In this document: positions 1 through 9,839 of the stretch, one piece after another
How positions within the stretch are numbered: position 1 is the first letter of the stretch
How the letters are laid out: each line of letters begins with the position of its first letter
From: Ignavibacteria bacterium
GTDB lineage: Bacteria; Bacteroidota; Ignavibacteria; Kapaibacteriales; UBA4661
Direction of reading: 5' to 3'
DNA length: 64,000 nucleotides
Assembly (NCBI GenBank): GCA_014654705.1
Contig: JACVZY010000059.1
Coordinates: 1-64,000 of the forward strand
Made by a program: the position numbers and the translations under genes
Notes under the pieces: generated by a model
Seen by the model: the letters and a program-made list of their open reading frames with translations, nothing else
Database searches by the model: none
What the model was told of the DNA's origin: nothing

Positions 1-45
1 GGCAGACTGGCTGCCGCTTTGATTGCTCTGATTTTTAACTTTTAA
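1..45 (+). CDS. Possible 3' end of an upstream gene (partial)
   Basis: Frame 1 is open from the window edge to a TAA at 43-45 and encodes 14 residues, mostly hydrophobic (Leu, Ala, Ile, Phe). The end of a membrane protein is possible, but so short a stretch can be open by chance. The acetyltransferase start codon lies 8 bases downstream, so the two could be co-transcribed. No function can be assigned. Confidence 0.2.
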   Translation, partial: GRLAAALIALIFNF

Positions 46-53
46 TTGGCATT

Positions 54-524
54 ATGATTCAATACCTTAGAACTGACTCCAGTAACACTGATTTCCGAAG
101 CCTTGTCGTGCTGCTAGACAAATACCTAAGCGTTATCAATGGCGAGAAGGATTCTTTTTTTGCCGCGTTCAACACCATTGATGCTCTTCAAAATGTTATT
201 GTCGCATTCGACCAAGAAAAACCTGTCGGATGTGGAGCGTTCAAGCCCTATTCCAAGGACAGCGCCGAAATCAAACGTATGTTTGTATTGGAAGAATATC
301 GGGGGCAAGGTATTGCACAAGGCGTTCTCACAGCGCTGGAAACATGGGCTTCCCAATCAGGATTTTCCACGTGCGTCTTGGAAACAAGCAAAACTATGCA
401 ACCGGCAGTGTGCCTTTACGAGAAATGTGGCTACGTGGTTATCCCGAATTACGGACAATATCAAGGTGTTGAAACCAGTGTTTGTATGCAAAAAACACTC
501 CATGACCACCCCAAACAAATCTAG
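54..524 (+). CDS. GNAT family N-acetyltransferase
   Basis: The 156-residue protein is a single GNAT domain that would transfer an acetyl group from acetyl-CoA to an unknown amine. The acetyl-CoA pyrophosphate loop is visible as YRGQGIA at residues 82-88, after the beta-4 strand containing IKRMFVLEEY. The C-terminal LYEKCGY signature at 121-127 is typical of the family. Length is normal for a stand-alone GNAT. The gene converges on hisIE and their ends overlap by 4 bases, with no room for a terminator between them. The substrate cannot be read from sequence; family membership is secure. Confidence 0.87.
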   Translation: MIQYLRTDSSNTDFRSLVVLLDKYLSVINGEKDSFFAAFNTIDALQNVIVAFDQEKPVGCGAFKPYSKDSAEIKRMFVLEEYRGQGIAQGVLTALETWASQSGFSTCVLETSKTMQPAVCLYEKCGYVVIPNYGQYQGVETSVCMQKTLHDHPKQI

Positions 525-1141
525 CTTTCTACCGGCTTTTTTGCCGCGTGGCGTTCGCGCAAAATATCCAAAACGCTCTCCAGCGAAATCTCCTTCGCTG
601 CTAAAAGCACAGTGAAGTGGAAGAGCAAATCGGCTGCCTCGCCCTTGAAAAGTTCATCATTACTATCTTTCGCCTCTATCACGAGTTCGACTGCTTCTTC
701 CCCGACCTTTTGCGCTACTTTGTTCATCCCACGCGCAAGGAGCTTGCTCGTGTAGGAATCCGGCGACGGATTTGCCTTGCGCTCAAGCACTATCCGCTCC
801 AGTTCGTGCAGAAATGACCCACGCGCAACATTTTGTTCGTCGAAGCACGTATCTGCTCCTGTGTGGCAGGTTGGTCCCTGGGGGTGTGCTTTGACAAGGA
901 GCGTGTCGTTATCGCAATCAGCAAGAATTTCGACTACACGCAAGAAATTTCCCGACGTTTCCCCCTTCGTCCAAAGCCTTGACTTTGAACGGCTGAAGAA
1001 TGTAACAACGCCTTCGCGCTGTGTTTTTTCGAGCGCTTCTGCGTTCATGTAGCCGAGCATAAGCACGGTCTGCGTGGTTGCGTCTTGGACAACCGCAGGA
1101 AGTAAGCCGTTTTGTTTATCGAAATTGAGATTGGTGAGCAT
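521..1141 (-). CDS. hisIE: Bifunctional phosphoribosyl-AMP cyclohydrolase / phosphoribosyl-ATP pyrophosphatase
   Basis: Catalyses the second and third steps of histidine synthesis in the cytoplasm: hydrolysis of phosphoribosyl-ATP to phosphoribosyl-AMP (HisE part), then ring opening (HisI part). The HisI half, about residues 1-110, shows the metal-binding DCDND cluster at 75-79 and the zinc ligands Cys92, His93 and Cys99. The HisE half, about 115-206, shows VGEEAVE at 147-153 and EAADLLFH at 168-175, the MazG-like metal helix motifs. Total length 206 fits the fused form. No other his genes are nearby, so the pathway is dispersed. It is separated by 43 bases from the Sua5 gene on the same strand and may share its transcript. 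Confidence 0.95.
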   Translation of the reverse strand: MLTNLNFDKQNGLLPAVVQDATTQTVLMLGYMNAEALEKTQREGVVTFFSRSKSRLWTKGETSGNFLRVVEILADCDNDTLLVKAHPQGPTCHTGADTCFDEQNVARGSFLHELERIVLERKANPSPDSYTSKLLARGMNKVAQKVGEEAVELVIEAKDSNDELFKGEAADLLFHFTVLLAAKEISLESVLDILRERHAAKKPVES

Positions 1142-1184
1142 TGGGCTGTGGTAATAGTAAGATTATTGCTTTGTAAATGCAAGA

Positions 1185-2177
1185 TTACTGCTCAGAAGCA
1201 GCTTTAGAAATACGATTCATCAGGGCGATATTATTTTGGACTTCGCTGTCGCACACCAGAATCACGGTTTGGAATCCTTCGCTATCCGCTTTGCGCAAAG
1301 CGCCATACAGCGATTGCTCGGAAAGCTCGTGAACAGTAGCGCCGTCGGCATATTCAGGGCGAGCCAGAATAAGTGCAGGGGAATTGGTCGTAGCGAGCAA
1401 TGACGCTTCTTCAAGCGAGGACGCGAGAAGAACAGTGGCATTGGGCGCATAATGTCGGTATTTCATGCCGGGCGAAAGCGGTGCGGCATTGTTCTCGCCA
1501 CTTTCTTTGCCCGACGCATAAACAAATGGCTGAAAACCTTGCTCCAAGGCTGTTTTGTCCAGTTGCTCTTTCGTAATACTTCCCGGGCGCAAGATAGTAA
1601 GCGATTCCGTGAGAATGTTTACTACCGTTGATTCTATGCCGACTGCACACGCACCACCATCAATCACCGCAGCAATGCGTCCAGAAAGGTCGTGCAGAAC
1701 GTGCTGTGCGGTTGTCGGGCTTGGATAACCGGAGCGATTTGCCGATGGTGCTACGAGTGGCTCGCCCGCCGCACGAATGAGTGCTTGAGCGATGGGATGT
1801 GCCGGAAAGCGTATTGCTACGGTATTCAGTCCCGCCGTTACCACATTCGGCACCGAAGAATGTTTCGGAAGCAGAACGGTCAGCGCACCAGGACAAAATG
1901 CCTCGTAGAGCGCATCAAAAAGTTGCTTACGGTTGCTGGGCAGTGGCTCCGAAACACGCATCAAATCTGCTTTTTCAGCGCAATGAACGATAAGCGGATT
2001 ATCAGACGGGCGACCTTTCGCTACAAAGATACGCCGCACAGCGCTTTCGTCAAAGACTCGTGCGCCCAAACCATAAACTGTTTCGGTAGGGAAAGCAACG
2101 AGTTCGCCGGAACGAAGGAGTTGTGCGGCTTCCTGAATGGATTGCTTGTTGTAAGAAAATCTCTGTGTGTCCATCAT
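1185..2177 (-). CDS. tsaC: L-threonylcarbamoyladenylate synthase (Sua5/YrdC/YciO type)
   Basis: Makes threonylcarbamoyl-AMP from threonine, bicarbonate and ATP, the first step of the universal t6A37 tRNA modification. The YrdC domain spans about residues 10-205, with [10 protein letters not shown] at 30-39 and the nucleotide/threonine-binding KGRPSDNP at 54-61; a later SANRSG motif completes the pocket. The C-terminal 100 or so residues form the extra Sua5 domain, so at 330 residues this is the long Sua5 form rather than the short TsaC form. Its ATG overlaps the aceB stop by 4 bases (ATGA), which indicates translational coupling to malate synthase. A second in-frame ATG directly follows the first. 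Confidence 0.93.
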   Translation of the reverse strand: MMDTQRFSYNKQSIQEAAQLLRSGELVAFPTETVYGLGARVFDESAVRRIFVAKGRPSDNPLIVHCAEKADLMRVSEPLPSNRKQLFDALYEAFCPGALTVLLPKHSSVPNVVTAGLNTVAIRFPAHPIAQALIRAAGEPLVAPSANRSGYPSPTTAQHVLHDLSGRIAAVIDGGACAVGIESTVVNILTESLTILRPGSITKEQLDKTALEQGFQPFVYASGKESGENNAAPLSPGMKYRHYAPNATVLLASSLEEASLLATTNSPALILARPEYADGATVHELSEQSLYGALRKADSEGFQTVILVCDSEVQNNIALMNRISKAASEQ

Positions 2178-3781
2178 CCCAAGCGTTCATACGCAGGAAG
2201 TGTAAGAAAATCTACATACTCCGGCGATGTAGCCAAAGTATCGAAGATTTCACGAGCTTCCGAAAAGCGTCCTTGTGCAAAAAGCGCATCCCCAAATGAC
2301 TGCTTGATGGTTTCCATTTCTTCGCCAATAATCTGACGAACAAGCTCCACCGTCACTTTGCGTCCGTCGTCCAGAACTCCCTTTGCATGATGAATCCATT
2401 GCCACACCTGCGTCCGCGAGATTTCTGCCGTTGCCGCATCTTCCATGAGATTGTGAATTGCCACCGCACCATTGCCGCGCAGCCATGCCTCGACGTATTG
2501 AAGTCCAACGTTGATGTTATTCCGCAAGCCAGCTTCGGTAATTTTTCCGTCCGGCACAACGAAATTGAGCAAATCTGCCGCTTTTACGCTCACTTCCTCG
2601 CGCAAACGTTCCTTTTGGTGGGGTTTGTCGCCAAGTTTTGCGGTAAACGGCTCTTTGGCGACGGCTACCAAGTCCGGGTGCGCCACCCACGAACCATCGA
2701 ATCCGTCGTTTGCCTCACGCTCTTTGTCCGCCCGTACTCGTGCAAGTGCTGTTTCGGTTACGGCGGGGTCTTTGCGGTTTGGAATAAATGCCGCCATGCC
2801 GCCGATAGCGTGTGCGCCGCGCGTATGGCAGGTTTTGACGAGCAGTTCTGTGTATGCTCGCATGAAAGGAACGGTCATGCTTACTTGAATGCGGTCGGGA
2901 ATCGGCGTTGGCATTTGGTTGCGGAATTTTTTTATCACGCTAAAGATGTAATCCCAGCGCCCAGCATTCAAGCCCGCAGCGTGGTCGCGGAGTTCATAGA
3001 GCAGTTCTTCCATCTCAAAAGCAGCCGGAATCGTCTCAATGAGCATCGTTACTTTCACCGAACCGTACGGTACGCCAAGCGTTTTTTGCGCCACCGTAAA
3101 GACATCGTTCCAAAGCCGTGCTTCTAAGTGGCTTTCCAGCTTGGGCAAATAAAAATATGGTCCTGAACCACGCGAAAGTAGTTCTTTGGCGTTATGAAAA
3201 AAGTATAACCCAAAATCGCACAGTGAACCCGACATCGGCTCGCCGTCAACGGTGATGTGCTTTTCCAGCAAATGCCAACCGCGTGGACGCACGAGTAATG
3301 TTGCTACTTCAGCGTTCAGCTTATAGTCTTTCCCTTCGGGCGACGTAAAATCAATCTGGCGGCGAATTGCATCGCGGAGGTTGATTTGCCCCTGAATGGC
3401 ATTTACCCACGTGGGTGAGTTGGCATCTTCAAAGTCTGCCATGAACATATTTGCACCGGAATTGAGCGCGTTGATAATCATTTTTCGCTCGACAGGTCCT
3501 GTAATTTCAATGCGCCGGTTCTGCAAGTCGGCAGGAATCGGTGCTACTCGCCAATCGCCGGAGCGCACGGACGCTGTTTCCGCAAGGAAATCCGGCATAA
3601 TTCCGGCATCAAAATCTTTTTGTCGTTCGATGCGTTTTGCCAACAATTCTTTGCGGCGAGCATTGAACGTGCGCTGTAAGAGGACGATAAAATCTATCGC
3701 TTCAGGCGTGAGGATTTCTAAAAATTGAGGCTGAATATCGCCTGTAACGGCAACACCCGCCGGAAGGGTGAGTTGTGGCAT
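2174..3781 (-). CDS. aceB: Malate synthase A
   Basis: Condenses glyoxylate with acetyl-CoA to malate, the second enzyme of the glyoxylate shunt, in the cytoplasm. The 535-residue length is typical of the A isoform (the G isoform is about 720). The family signature is present near residues 262-279: [16 protein letters not shown], matching the malate synthase PROSITE pattern. A conserved [10 protein letters not shown] segment lies further on. It is encoded downstream of isocitrate lyase on the same strand, but a hairpin terminator sits in the 209-base gap, so independent or attenuated transcription is likely. Its stop codon is embedded in the start of the Sua5 gene. Confidence 0.96.
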   Translation of the reverse strand: MPQLTLPAGVAVTGDIQPQFLEILTPEAIDFIVLLQRTFNARRKELLAKRIERQKDFDAGIMPDFLAETASVRSGDWRVAPIPADLQNRRIEITGPVERKMIINALNSGANMFMADFEDANSPTWVNAIQGQINLRDAIRRQIDFTSPEGKDYKLNAEVATLLVRPRGWHLLEKHITVDGEPMSGSLCDFGLYFFHNAKELLSRGSGPYFYLPKLESHLEARLWNDVFTVAQKTLGVPYGSVKVTMLIETIPAAFEMEELLYELRDHAAGLNAGRWDYIFSVIKKFRNQMPTPIPDRIQVSMTVPFMRAYTELLVKTCHTRGAHAIGGMAAFIPNRKDPAVTETALARVRADKEREANDGFDGSWVAHPDLVAVAKEPFTAKLGDKPHQKERLREEVSVKAADLLNFVVPDGKITEAGLRNNINVGLQYVEAWLRGNGAVAIHNLMEDAATAEISRTQVWQWIHHAKGVLDDGRKVTVELVRQIIGEEMETIKQSFGDALFAQGRFSEAREIFDTLATSPEYVDFLTLPAYERLG

Positions 3782-3896
3782 AATGAAAAGTTAAAAGGTT
3801 TGGAAACAATAGTTTGATAGATAATAGCTAAAATGCTGTTGATGGAATTTCAGTAGCTGCAGATAATCACACGAGAAGCAATATAGCACAAAAATG

Positions 3897-3935
3897 CAAA
3901 ACCCCGCAAAAAACAAGGTTTAATGCGGGGTTGTG
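3897..3935 (-). terminator. Rho-independent terminator after aceA
   Basis: Arms at 3900-3908 and 3924-3932 pair perfectly over 9 bp, rich in G and C, around a 15-base loop. Read on the minus strand, a T-rich stretch follows at once. It ends the aceA transcript about 60 bases past its stop and insulates aceB. Confidence 0.7.
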
Positions 3936-3990
3936 AAAGAGCTGTCACCATAATTTTTGTGAAAAGCACAAAAAACTATCGCTCGTATTT

Positions 3991-5268
3991 TTAGGTCTCA
4001 ATGTGGAATTGTCCAGCTTCGGTAGAGCCTGCAAGCGCTGTTGTGGAGGATTGTCCCGAGCTAATTGTTTCAGCTACCACGTCGAAATAGCCCGTGCCAA
4101 CTTCGCGTTGGTGCTTCACGGCGGTGTAACCTTGTGCTTCAGCTGCGAACTCAAGTTCCTGCATTTCGGAATATGCTGCCATGCCACGGTCGCGGTAGCC
4201 CTGAGCGAGATTGAACATGGAAAAATTCAAAGCGTGGAAGCCCGCAAGTGTGACGAATTGGAATTTGTAGCCCATTGCGCCCAGTTCACGTTGGAAAACA
4301 GCAATTTCAGCAGAACTAAGGTTTCGCTTCCAGTTGAACGACGGCGAACAGTTGTACGCAAGCATTTTACCCGGGAACTTGGCATGGACAGCTTCAGCGA
4401 ATTTTTTTGCTTCCTGCATATCCGGCGTAGCGGTCTCGCACCAAAGCACATCAGCGTAGGGACCATAGCTGAGAGCACGCGCAATAGCAGCATCAATACC
4501 CGGACGCAGACGGTAAAAGCCTTCGATAGTGCGCTCGCCCGTGCAAAATTCTTTGTCGCGGTCGTCCACGTCGCTAGTGAGAAGATCTGCCGCGTTTGCA
4601 TCGGTACGGGCGATAAGAACTGTCGGCACATCGGAAATATCTGCCGCCAAACGTGCAGCGGTTAATGTGCGAATGAAGTGTGAAGTCGGAATAAGCACTT
4701 TGCCGCCCAAGTGCCCGCATTTTTTCTCAGAAGCAAGTTGGTCTTCAAAGTGGACACCACCGGCACCCGCTTCAATCATCAATTTCATCAATTCAAAGGA
4801 GTTGAGCGGTCCGCCAAAACCAGCCTCAGCGTCCGCCACAATAGGAGCCATCCAGTGCGTGGAGGTATCACCCTCAGAATATGCTATTTGGTCGGCACGA
4901 CGAAGTGCGTTGTTGATACGTTTGACCACATCAGGAACGCTATTGGCAGGATAAAGACTTTGGTCGGGATACATCTGCCCGCCCAAGTTCGCATCAGCAG
5001 CGACTTGCCAGCCGGAAAGATAAATCGCTTTCAGTCCGGCTTTGACCATTTGCATTGCTTGATTGCCTGTGAGTGCACCAAGTGCATGGACATAATCTTC
5101 GGTGTTCATCAGCTCCCAAAGGCGCTTTGCCCCGAGTTCGGCAAGAGAATACTTGATTTCGACCGTGCCGCGCAACCGAATAACGTCATCGGCAGAATAC
5201 GTGCGTGTAATGCCGTCCCAACGTTTATTCTGCGACCATTCGCGCGAAAGTTCCTGTGCTGTTTTCAT
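3991..5268 (-). CDS. aceA: Isocitrate lyase
   Basis: Cleaves isocitrate to glyoxylate and succinate, the first glyoxylate-shunt enzyme, allowing growth on acetate or fatty acids. The active-site loop KKCGHLGGK, with the catalytic cysteine, lies at about residues 182-190 of this start. Conserved WQVAADAN and metal-site regions [10 protein letters not shown] precede it. The reading frame extends 4 codons further to a GTG at 5280, but the ATG at 5268 is preferred: a good ribosome site (GGTGGAGAG) lies just upstream of it and would fall across the GTG. That gives 425 residues, normal for bacterial AceA. The next gene downstream is malate synthase, so the shunt is complete here. Confidence 0.96.
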   Translation of the reverse strand: MKTAQELSREWSQNKRWDGITRTYSADDVIRLRGTVEIKYSLAELGAKRLWELMNTEDYVHALGALTGNQAMQMVKAGLKAIYLSGWQVAADANLGGQMYPDQSLYPANSVPDVVKRINNALRRADQIAYSEGDTSTHWMAPIVADAEAGFGGPLNSFELMKLMIEAGAGGVHFEDQLASEKKCGHLGGKVLIPTSHFIRTLTAARLAADISDVPTVLIARTDANAADLLTSDVDDRDKEFCTGERTIEGFYRLRPGIDAAIARALSYGPYADVLWCETATPDMQEAKKFAEAVHAKFPGKMLAYNCSPSFNWKRNLSSAEIAVFQRELGAMGYKFQFVTLAGFHALNFSMFNLAQGYRDRGMAAYSEMQELEFAAEAQGYTAVKHQREVGTGYFDVVAETISSGQSSTTALAGSTEAGQFHIET

Positions 5269-5703
5269 AACGCTCTCCACCTGTGAAATGTAAATGTAAG
5301 GGGGTGATTGGAGTGGTTTACACCGCTCTCACGTCGAGGCTTGAGAAAGTATGTTCGAGGGGAGGCAAAAAGCAGATAAGGAGCAACAGAGATAAGCTCA
5401 TAAACGTATCTTCAATACGTGGCTTTGTTTGTTTCTTCTTTGTTCTTCACACACCGCACACAAATCTTTCTTTAGCCGTTTTAGTGCTTTCATTGTAACA
5501 CTGACAATCGGCGTAAAAACGATATACCCAAAATACGTTTTTTTTTTACATCTCAAAGCGAAAATCTTCTGTTAGCGAATTTTTTTTATTTTTACGCTGT
5601 TGACATATCAACTATTTCTTTCTAAAAGACAAGAGATGTAGAACTCCAAACAAAGCACTACACCTCTTGCTTTTAGTTATTTTGATTTATACTGCCTCCA
5701 GAA
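5269..5703. other. Intergenic region between aceA and speA
   Basis: A stretch of about 420 bases upstream of aceA and downstream of speA. It should hold the aceA promoter and 5' leader, but I see no convincing promoter on the minus strand. It contains a run of 10 T at 5538-5547, other A/T-rich tracts, and the speA terminator. A short open frame at 5283-5498 has no recognisable features and is not called. Confidence 0.5.
5622..5669 (-). terminator. Rho-independent terminator after speA
   Basis: Arms 5630-5641 and 5658-5669 form a 12-bp stem on the minus-strand RNA, with one G-U pair, around a 16-base loop. A T-containing tail follows on the minus strand. It lies 35 bases past the speA stop. 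Confidence 0.65.
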
Positions 5704-7605
5704 TTATTCTTCCAAATATGTATAGCCGTACAGACCGGAACGATACATCGCTAAAAATTCCTTTCCTTGCGCCAGCGTAATTTTTGATTCTTTCACCGAT
5801 GTACTAACCCATTTTTCCATCGTCCGCACAAGTTCTTTGGGATTGAATTGCACATATTCGAGCACGTCAGCAACGGTCTCGCCTTCGATAATCTGCGCCA
5901 CCTCAAATTCACCTTTTTTGTTCAAGGTGATGTGTACTGCATTTGTATCGCCAAAAAGATTGTGTAAATCGCCCAAGATTTCTTGATATGCCCCCACTAG
6001 GAAGACCGCCAGATAGTATGGCTCGTCCTTCTTGAGCGGATGCACTGGCAGATACGAAGGGTAATCGTACATACCGATGTACTTTTCAATTTTGCCGTCA
6101 GAATCGCACGTTACGTCTTGCAATGTAGCCTCTTGTGTCGGGCGCTCAGTGAGGCGATGGACAGGGGTGATGGGAAAAATTTGGTCTATTGCCCACGCAT
6201 CAGGCAGGGACTGGAAAAGCGAAAAATTGCAGAAATACTTGTCTGCAAGTACCTTCTGGAGCTGTTCGAACTCATCAGGCGCGTTTTTCATTTTAGCGGC
6301 AATTTTCTGCACGGCGCGGGCGATTGTCCAGAAAAGTTTTTCCGATTTTGCGCGAGTAGGCAAGTCAAGAATCCCCAGCGAGAAAAGGTTGAGCGCCTCT
6401 TCTTTGAGTTGCTGTGCGTCGTGCCAGTTTTCGCCAAGATTACGCGGTGCAAGATTCTTGTAAATCGAAAACATATCCTGCACAATTTGGTGGTCTTCGG
6501 CAGCCACTTTGTCTTTTTCATCATCCCAATTTGGCAAACTCGTTGCCTCCAGTACATTCAGCACCAGCACAGAATGATGTGCAGTAAGCGCCCTGCCGGA
6601 CTCGGTGATGAGGTTCGGATGCGGCAACGAATATTTCTTACACGCTTCACAAAGTGTATAGACTGCGTCGTCGGCATATTCTTGCATTGAATAGTTCATG
6701 CTGTTCGATGCCATCGAAGCCGAACCATCGTAATCCACTCCCAAGCCACCACCAATATCTACATACTGTATATTGCAGCCGAGGCTCCGAAGTTGCACGT
6801 AAAAGTGCGATACCTCGCGCAAGCCTGCTTTTATGCGCCGAATGTTGGTAATTTGACTTCCCAAATGAAAATGAATCATACTCACACATTCCAGCAAATT
6901 ATTCTCGCGGGCAAAATCAATCGCCTCCAGTAATTCCGACGCATTCAAGCCAAATTTGCTTTGATCGCCGCCCGATTCCTCCCATTTCCCGCTACCGGAA
7001 TTGGTGAGTTTAATACGAATGCCGATGTTGGGACGCACATTATTCCGTTCAGCGACAGTCTTGATAAGCTTGAGTTCATTCAGTTTTTCGACGACAAGAA
7101 AAATTTCTTTGCCCATTTTCTGTGCAAGGAGCGCGAGTTCTATAAACTCTTCGTCTTTATAGCCGTTACAAATAATAATACTCTCAGGATTGTCCATAAT
7201 CGCCAGAACTGCTTGCAACTCAGGTTTTGAGCCTGCTTCCAGTCCAATATTAAATTCGCGTCCGTAGCGAACTATTTCTTCTACGACATGCTTTTGCTGA
7301 TTGACTTTAATGGGATAAACACCGAAATAGCGCCCTTCAAAGCCGTACTCCTGCGCCGCAGTTTTGAAACATTGCGAAATCTGCCCGATACGGTCTCCAA
7401 TAATATCAGAGAACCGAACCAAAATTGGCAACGCAAGGTCTTTAAGGATAAGATCGTCAACCAGCTCCTTGAGGTCAACGGCAGGACCCTCAGTACGCTG
7501 CGGACTGACGGTGATATTGCCTTTTTCGTTGATACCGAAATATCCGGCACCCCAACCGTTCATATTGTAAAGTTCGTAGGAATCGTCGGTGGACCAAGCT
7601 CTCAT
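5704..7605 (-). CDS. speA: Biosynthetic arginine decarboxylase (PLP-dependent)
   Basis: Decarboxylates arginine to agmatine at the head of a polyamine (putrescine/spermidine) pathway. This is the fold-III, alanine-racemase-like PLP family. The PLP lysine is K100 in YPIKVNQ, and the phosphate-binding glycine loop appears as GGGLGVDYDGS about residues 280-290, followed by ESGRALTAHHS. Length 633 matches the SpeA family (about 630-660), and a helical insertion and C-terminal barrel are present. It is divergent from the Fur-family regulator across a 211-base intergenic region and is followed by its own terminator, so it is probably monocistronic. The next polyamine enzyme (agmatinase or deiminase) is not in the window. 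Confidence 0.95.
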   Translation of the reverse strand: MRAWSTDDSYELYNMNGWGAGYFGINEKGNITVSPQRTEGPAVDLKELVDDLILKDLALPILVRFSDIIGDRIGQISQCFKTAAQEYGFEGRYFGVYPIKVNQQKHVVEEIVRYGREFNIGLEAGSKPELQAVLAIMDNPESIIICNGYKDEEFIELALLAQKMGKEIFLVVEKLNELKLIKTVAERNNVRPNIGIRIKLTNSGSGKWEESGGDQSKFGLNASELLEAIDFARENNLLECVSMIHFHLGSQITNIRRIKAGLREVSHFYVQLRSLGCNIQYVDIGGGLGVDYDGSASMASNSMNYSMQEYADDAVYTLCEACKKYSLPHPNLITESGRALTAHHSVLVLNVLEATSLPNWDDEKDKVAAEDHQIVQDMFSIYKNLAPRNLGENWHDAQQLKEEALNLFSLGILDLPTRAKSEKLFWTIARAVQKIAAKMKNAPDEFEQLQKVLADKYFCNFSLFQSLPDAWAIDQIFPITPVHRLTERPTQEATLQDVTCDSDGKIEKYIGMYDYPSYLPVHPLKKDEPYYLAVFLVGAYQEILGDLHNLFGDTNAVHITLNKKGEFEVAQIIEGETVADVLEYVQFNPKELVRTMEKWVSTSVKESKITLAQGKEFLAMYRSGLYGYTYLEE

Positions 7606-7715
7606 GATGGATTACGTATTATTGAATGTGGAATGTAAGAATTACAGGAAAAGAAGTGCAAAAATAGTCAGATTCTACTAACTTTCGCAGTGTTTTACGT
7701 GAATAGATTTCGCTT

Positions 7716-7769
7716 TTGACAAGTATTTTGATAATTTTACATTTATCGGTTAATCATTCTGATAAACCG
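7716..7769 (+). promoter_or_regulatory. Candidate promoter and palindromic operator upstream of the Fur-family gene
   Basis: TTGACA at 7716-7721 and TACATT at 7738-7743, 16 bases apart, resemble a sigma-70 promoter reading toward the regulator. Directly downstream, TTTATC (7742-7747) and GATAAA (7761-7766) form an inverted repeat, interleaved with a second one, CGGTT (7747-7751) and AACCG (7765-7769). The position, overlapping a likely start site 50-75 bases before the ATG, suits autoregulation. This is inference from position and symmetry. Confidence 0.33.
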
Positions 7770-7816
7770 ACCCGTTTCTCCGCGCTTTCCTGTCTGCGCA
7801 TCCAACTTCACGAGCC

Positions 7817-8353
7817 ATGAAACCAGTATCAATCATTTCATTACCTGTTCTCCCACATCACAACGGCACTGCACCGATGCAAACCGCTCAGGATAAAGCT
7901 CCCGACGCAATTCGTATCAAAGAGCAGTTTGTTGAATTTTTACGCGAAAAAAAATATCGTAATACCCAAGAACGTTATCTCGTGCTTGATGGTGTTTTGG
8001 AATGTGAAGAGCATTTCAGTGCTGATGAACTCTATCTTGCGCTCCGCACAAAGAATGTGCAAGTCTCGCGTGCTACGGTCTATTCGACTCTTGACCTTCT
8101 GACGCGCTGTAATATCCTTGTCAAACACAGATTTCAAGGCGATAGTGCTCGTTTTGAGCTTGCCGATAAAATGCCAAACCACGACCATCTTATTTGTACC
8201 GAGTGCGGGTATATTGTAGAATTTCAAGAAGAAACACTGAATGAAATTCAAGACCGTGTGGCAACGCAAAACGGCTTCAAACCCCTTAAACACTCATTGC
8301 AAATTTTTGCTGTCTGCCAAGATTCGCGCAATTGTGAGCATAACCGTTCATAA
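7817..8353 (+). CDS. Fur-family metal-responsive transcriptional regulator
   Basis: A 178-residue Fur superfamily repressor. The winged-helix DNA-binding domain is at about residues 35-105, with the recognition helix around SRATVYSTLDLL (84-95). The dimerisation/metal domain follows, with HDH at 122-124 and the structural zinc cysteines C127, C130, C167 and C173. An N-terminal extension of about 20 residues precedes the usual start, and the ATG at codon 21 is an alternative. Whether it senses iron, zinc or peroxide cannot be decided from sequence. The gene is divergent from speA and is closed by a strong hairpin. The upstream palindrome suggests autoregulation. Confidence 0.9.
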   Translation: MKPVSIISLPVLPHHNGTAPMQTAQDKAPDAIRIKEQFVEFLREKKYRNTQERYLVLDGVLECEEHFSADELYLALRTKNVQVSRATVYSTLDLLTRCNILVKHRFQGDSARFELADKMPNHDHLICTECGYIVEFQEETLNEIQDRVATQNGFKPLKHSLQIFAVCQDSRNCEHNRS

Positions 8354-8440
8354 GCATAATTCTTATAAAGGGGAATCGCTCGGTAAGCATAACCACTCAA
8401 AGGTACTACTACTCGAAAACAAAAGCCGATACTCAACAAA

Positions 8441-8492
8441 CCAGAAAGAGGCATCCAAACAATGGGTTTGGATGCCTCTTTCTGGTTTTTCT
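8441..8492. terminator. Strong bidirectional terminator between the Fur-family gene and cheB
   Basis: Arms at 8441-8460 and 8466-8485 pair perfectly over 20 bp with a 5-base loop, followed by TTTTT on the plus strand. Outer CAACAAA/TTTGTTG segments could extend the stem. It lies between the convergent ends of the regulator (8353) and cheB (8520) and could serve both. Confidence 0.8.
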
Positions 8493-8519
8493 GTTTGTTG
8501 ATTTCTTACTGCTACAAAA

Positions 8520-9761
8520 TCACGCTTTAGCCGCGACAGCATGAACGCCAACGGCAGCAGCAATAGCATCGGCAAGGTGATCAAGGGATTGTATTTCATC
8601 GGCGATACCTTCGTCCACAACTGCTTTTGGCATTCCATAGACCACACATGATTCCTCGTCTTGCGCAATCACATATCCGCCCTTCGCATTAAGCTTTTTC
8701 AGACCCGCTGAGCCATCACGCCCCATACCTGTCATAATCACACCGACGGCATGACCGCCAAAAGCATCTACAACTGACTCGGCAGTAATATCTACTGACG
8801 GACGATGAAGTGTTTCGGAAGGTTCGGGCGTAACGTGGATTGTGCGTTGGTCTTTGGCAATTTTCAAATGAAATCCTCCGGGAGCAATAAGAACAAGCCC
8901 CGGTTCCAAGACATCGCCTTCCTGCGCCTCGCGCACCGTAACGTGCGAAAGCGTGTTCAGACGGTCTGCAAGAGATTTAGTGAAATGGGCAGGCATATGC
9001 TGCACGATAAGCATACCGACAGGAAAATCCTTCGGCAGACGAGGTACTACTTGATGCAAAGCAAGTGGTCCGCCGGTAGAGACACCTAGGACGACAACTT
9101 TTGCGTGTCCGGGCGAAGGACGTTTTCTTCCAGTAAGGCGCACTTCATGTAATTGCTTGGGTTGTGAGGGTGCCGCACCAGCTGGCGTAGGCGAATCGCT
9201 TCCACCATCTTGCATGGATTGTTGACGACGACGTGCAATACGTTCTTGCAGGGAGAGACGCTCGGTAGAATCATCGGGTTTTGCCGGAGAACCGACCAGC
9301 GAAGAGGATTTACGAAATCCTAATCCGCCAAGCAAAGACGGACGGCTCAGTCGCGACTTCACTCCGACGCTTTGGGTAATTGCCTTGACCTTGCCGACAA
9401 GCTCATCACGCATTGTTTGCTGAATGGTCAGCGTCGATTGCTTTGAGATAAAATCGACTGCTCCTAAGGAAAGGGCGTCTATTGTTGCTTCCGCACCTTC
9501 TGTCGTAATACTACTGACCATGAGGACAGGGGTGGGGTTCTGCTCCATAATTATTCTCAATGCTTCCAAGCCGTTCATGATGGGCATTTCTACGTCCATC
9601 GTTACAATATCCGGCTTGAGTTCGGCAACTTTTTCGACTGCTTCCTTACCGTTGTTGGCAAGTCCGACAATTTCAATGTCCGGCTCACTTTGAAGCATTG
9701 TAGAGAGTGCCTTACGCACAAATGCTGAATCGTCAACAATTAAAACCCGTATTGGTTTCAT
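8520..9761 (-). CDS. cheB: Chemotaxis protein-glutamate methylesterase/glutaminase CheB
   Basis: Removes methyl groups from chemoreceptor glutamates and is activated by phosphorylation from CheA. The N-terminal receiver (about 1-120) starts KPIRVLIVDDSAFVRKAL and has the phospho-acceptor Asp in VTMDVEMP. A charged, proline-containing linker follows. The C-terminal esterase domain (about 220-405) shows the catalytic serine in GVSTGGP, histidine in QHMPAHF and aspartate in GMGRDG. The frame is open 15 codons further upstream to 9806, but the ATG at 9761 aligns with the conserved start of the receiver and gives 413 residues. It is the last gene of the chemotaxis run, 33-79 bases after cheA. Confidence 0.95.
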   Translation of the reverse strand: MKPIRVLIVDDSAFVRKALSTMLQSEPDIEIVGLANNGKEAVEKVAELKPDIVTMDVEMPIMNGLEALRIIMEQNPTPVLMVSSITTEGAEATIDALSLGAVDFISKQSTLTIQQTMRDELVGKVKAITQSVGVKSRLSRPSLLGGLGFRKSSSLVGSPAKPDDSTERLSLQERIARRRQQSMQDGGSDSPTPAGAAPSQPKQLHEVRLTGRKRPSPGHAKVVVLGVSTGGPLALHQVVPRLPKDFPVGMLIVQHMPAHFTKSLADRLNTLSHVTVREAQEGDVLEPGLVLIAPGGFHLKIAKDQRTIHVTPEPSETLHRPSVDITAESVVDAFGGHAVGVIMTGMGRDGSAGLKKLNAKGGYVIAQDEESCVVYGMPKAVVDEGIADEIQSLDHLADAIAAAVGVHAVAAKA

Positions 9762-9839
9762 GATAATTTGATAGTAAAATCTTCTCTCATTTGTCAAATC
9801 AATCAAGGAGAAAGCACTTGATTGCTCGTTTTCAGGAAA

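Noticed and set aside
4003-4665. Open frame of 220 codons on the plus strand within aceA
   Set aside because: Antisense to the isocitrate lyase gene, with no family features and a biased Cys/Arg-rich composition. It is a shadow of aceA codon use.
5283-5498. 71-codon plus-strand frame between aceA and speA
   Set aside because: Basic, low-complexity product with no ribosome site; more likely part of the aceA leader region.
5600-5605. TTGACA on the plus strand after speA
   Set aside because: There is no matching -10 box 16-18 bases on and no plus-strand gene for it to serve.
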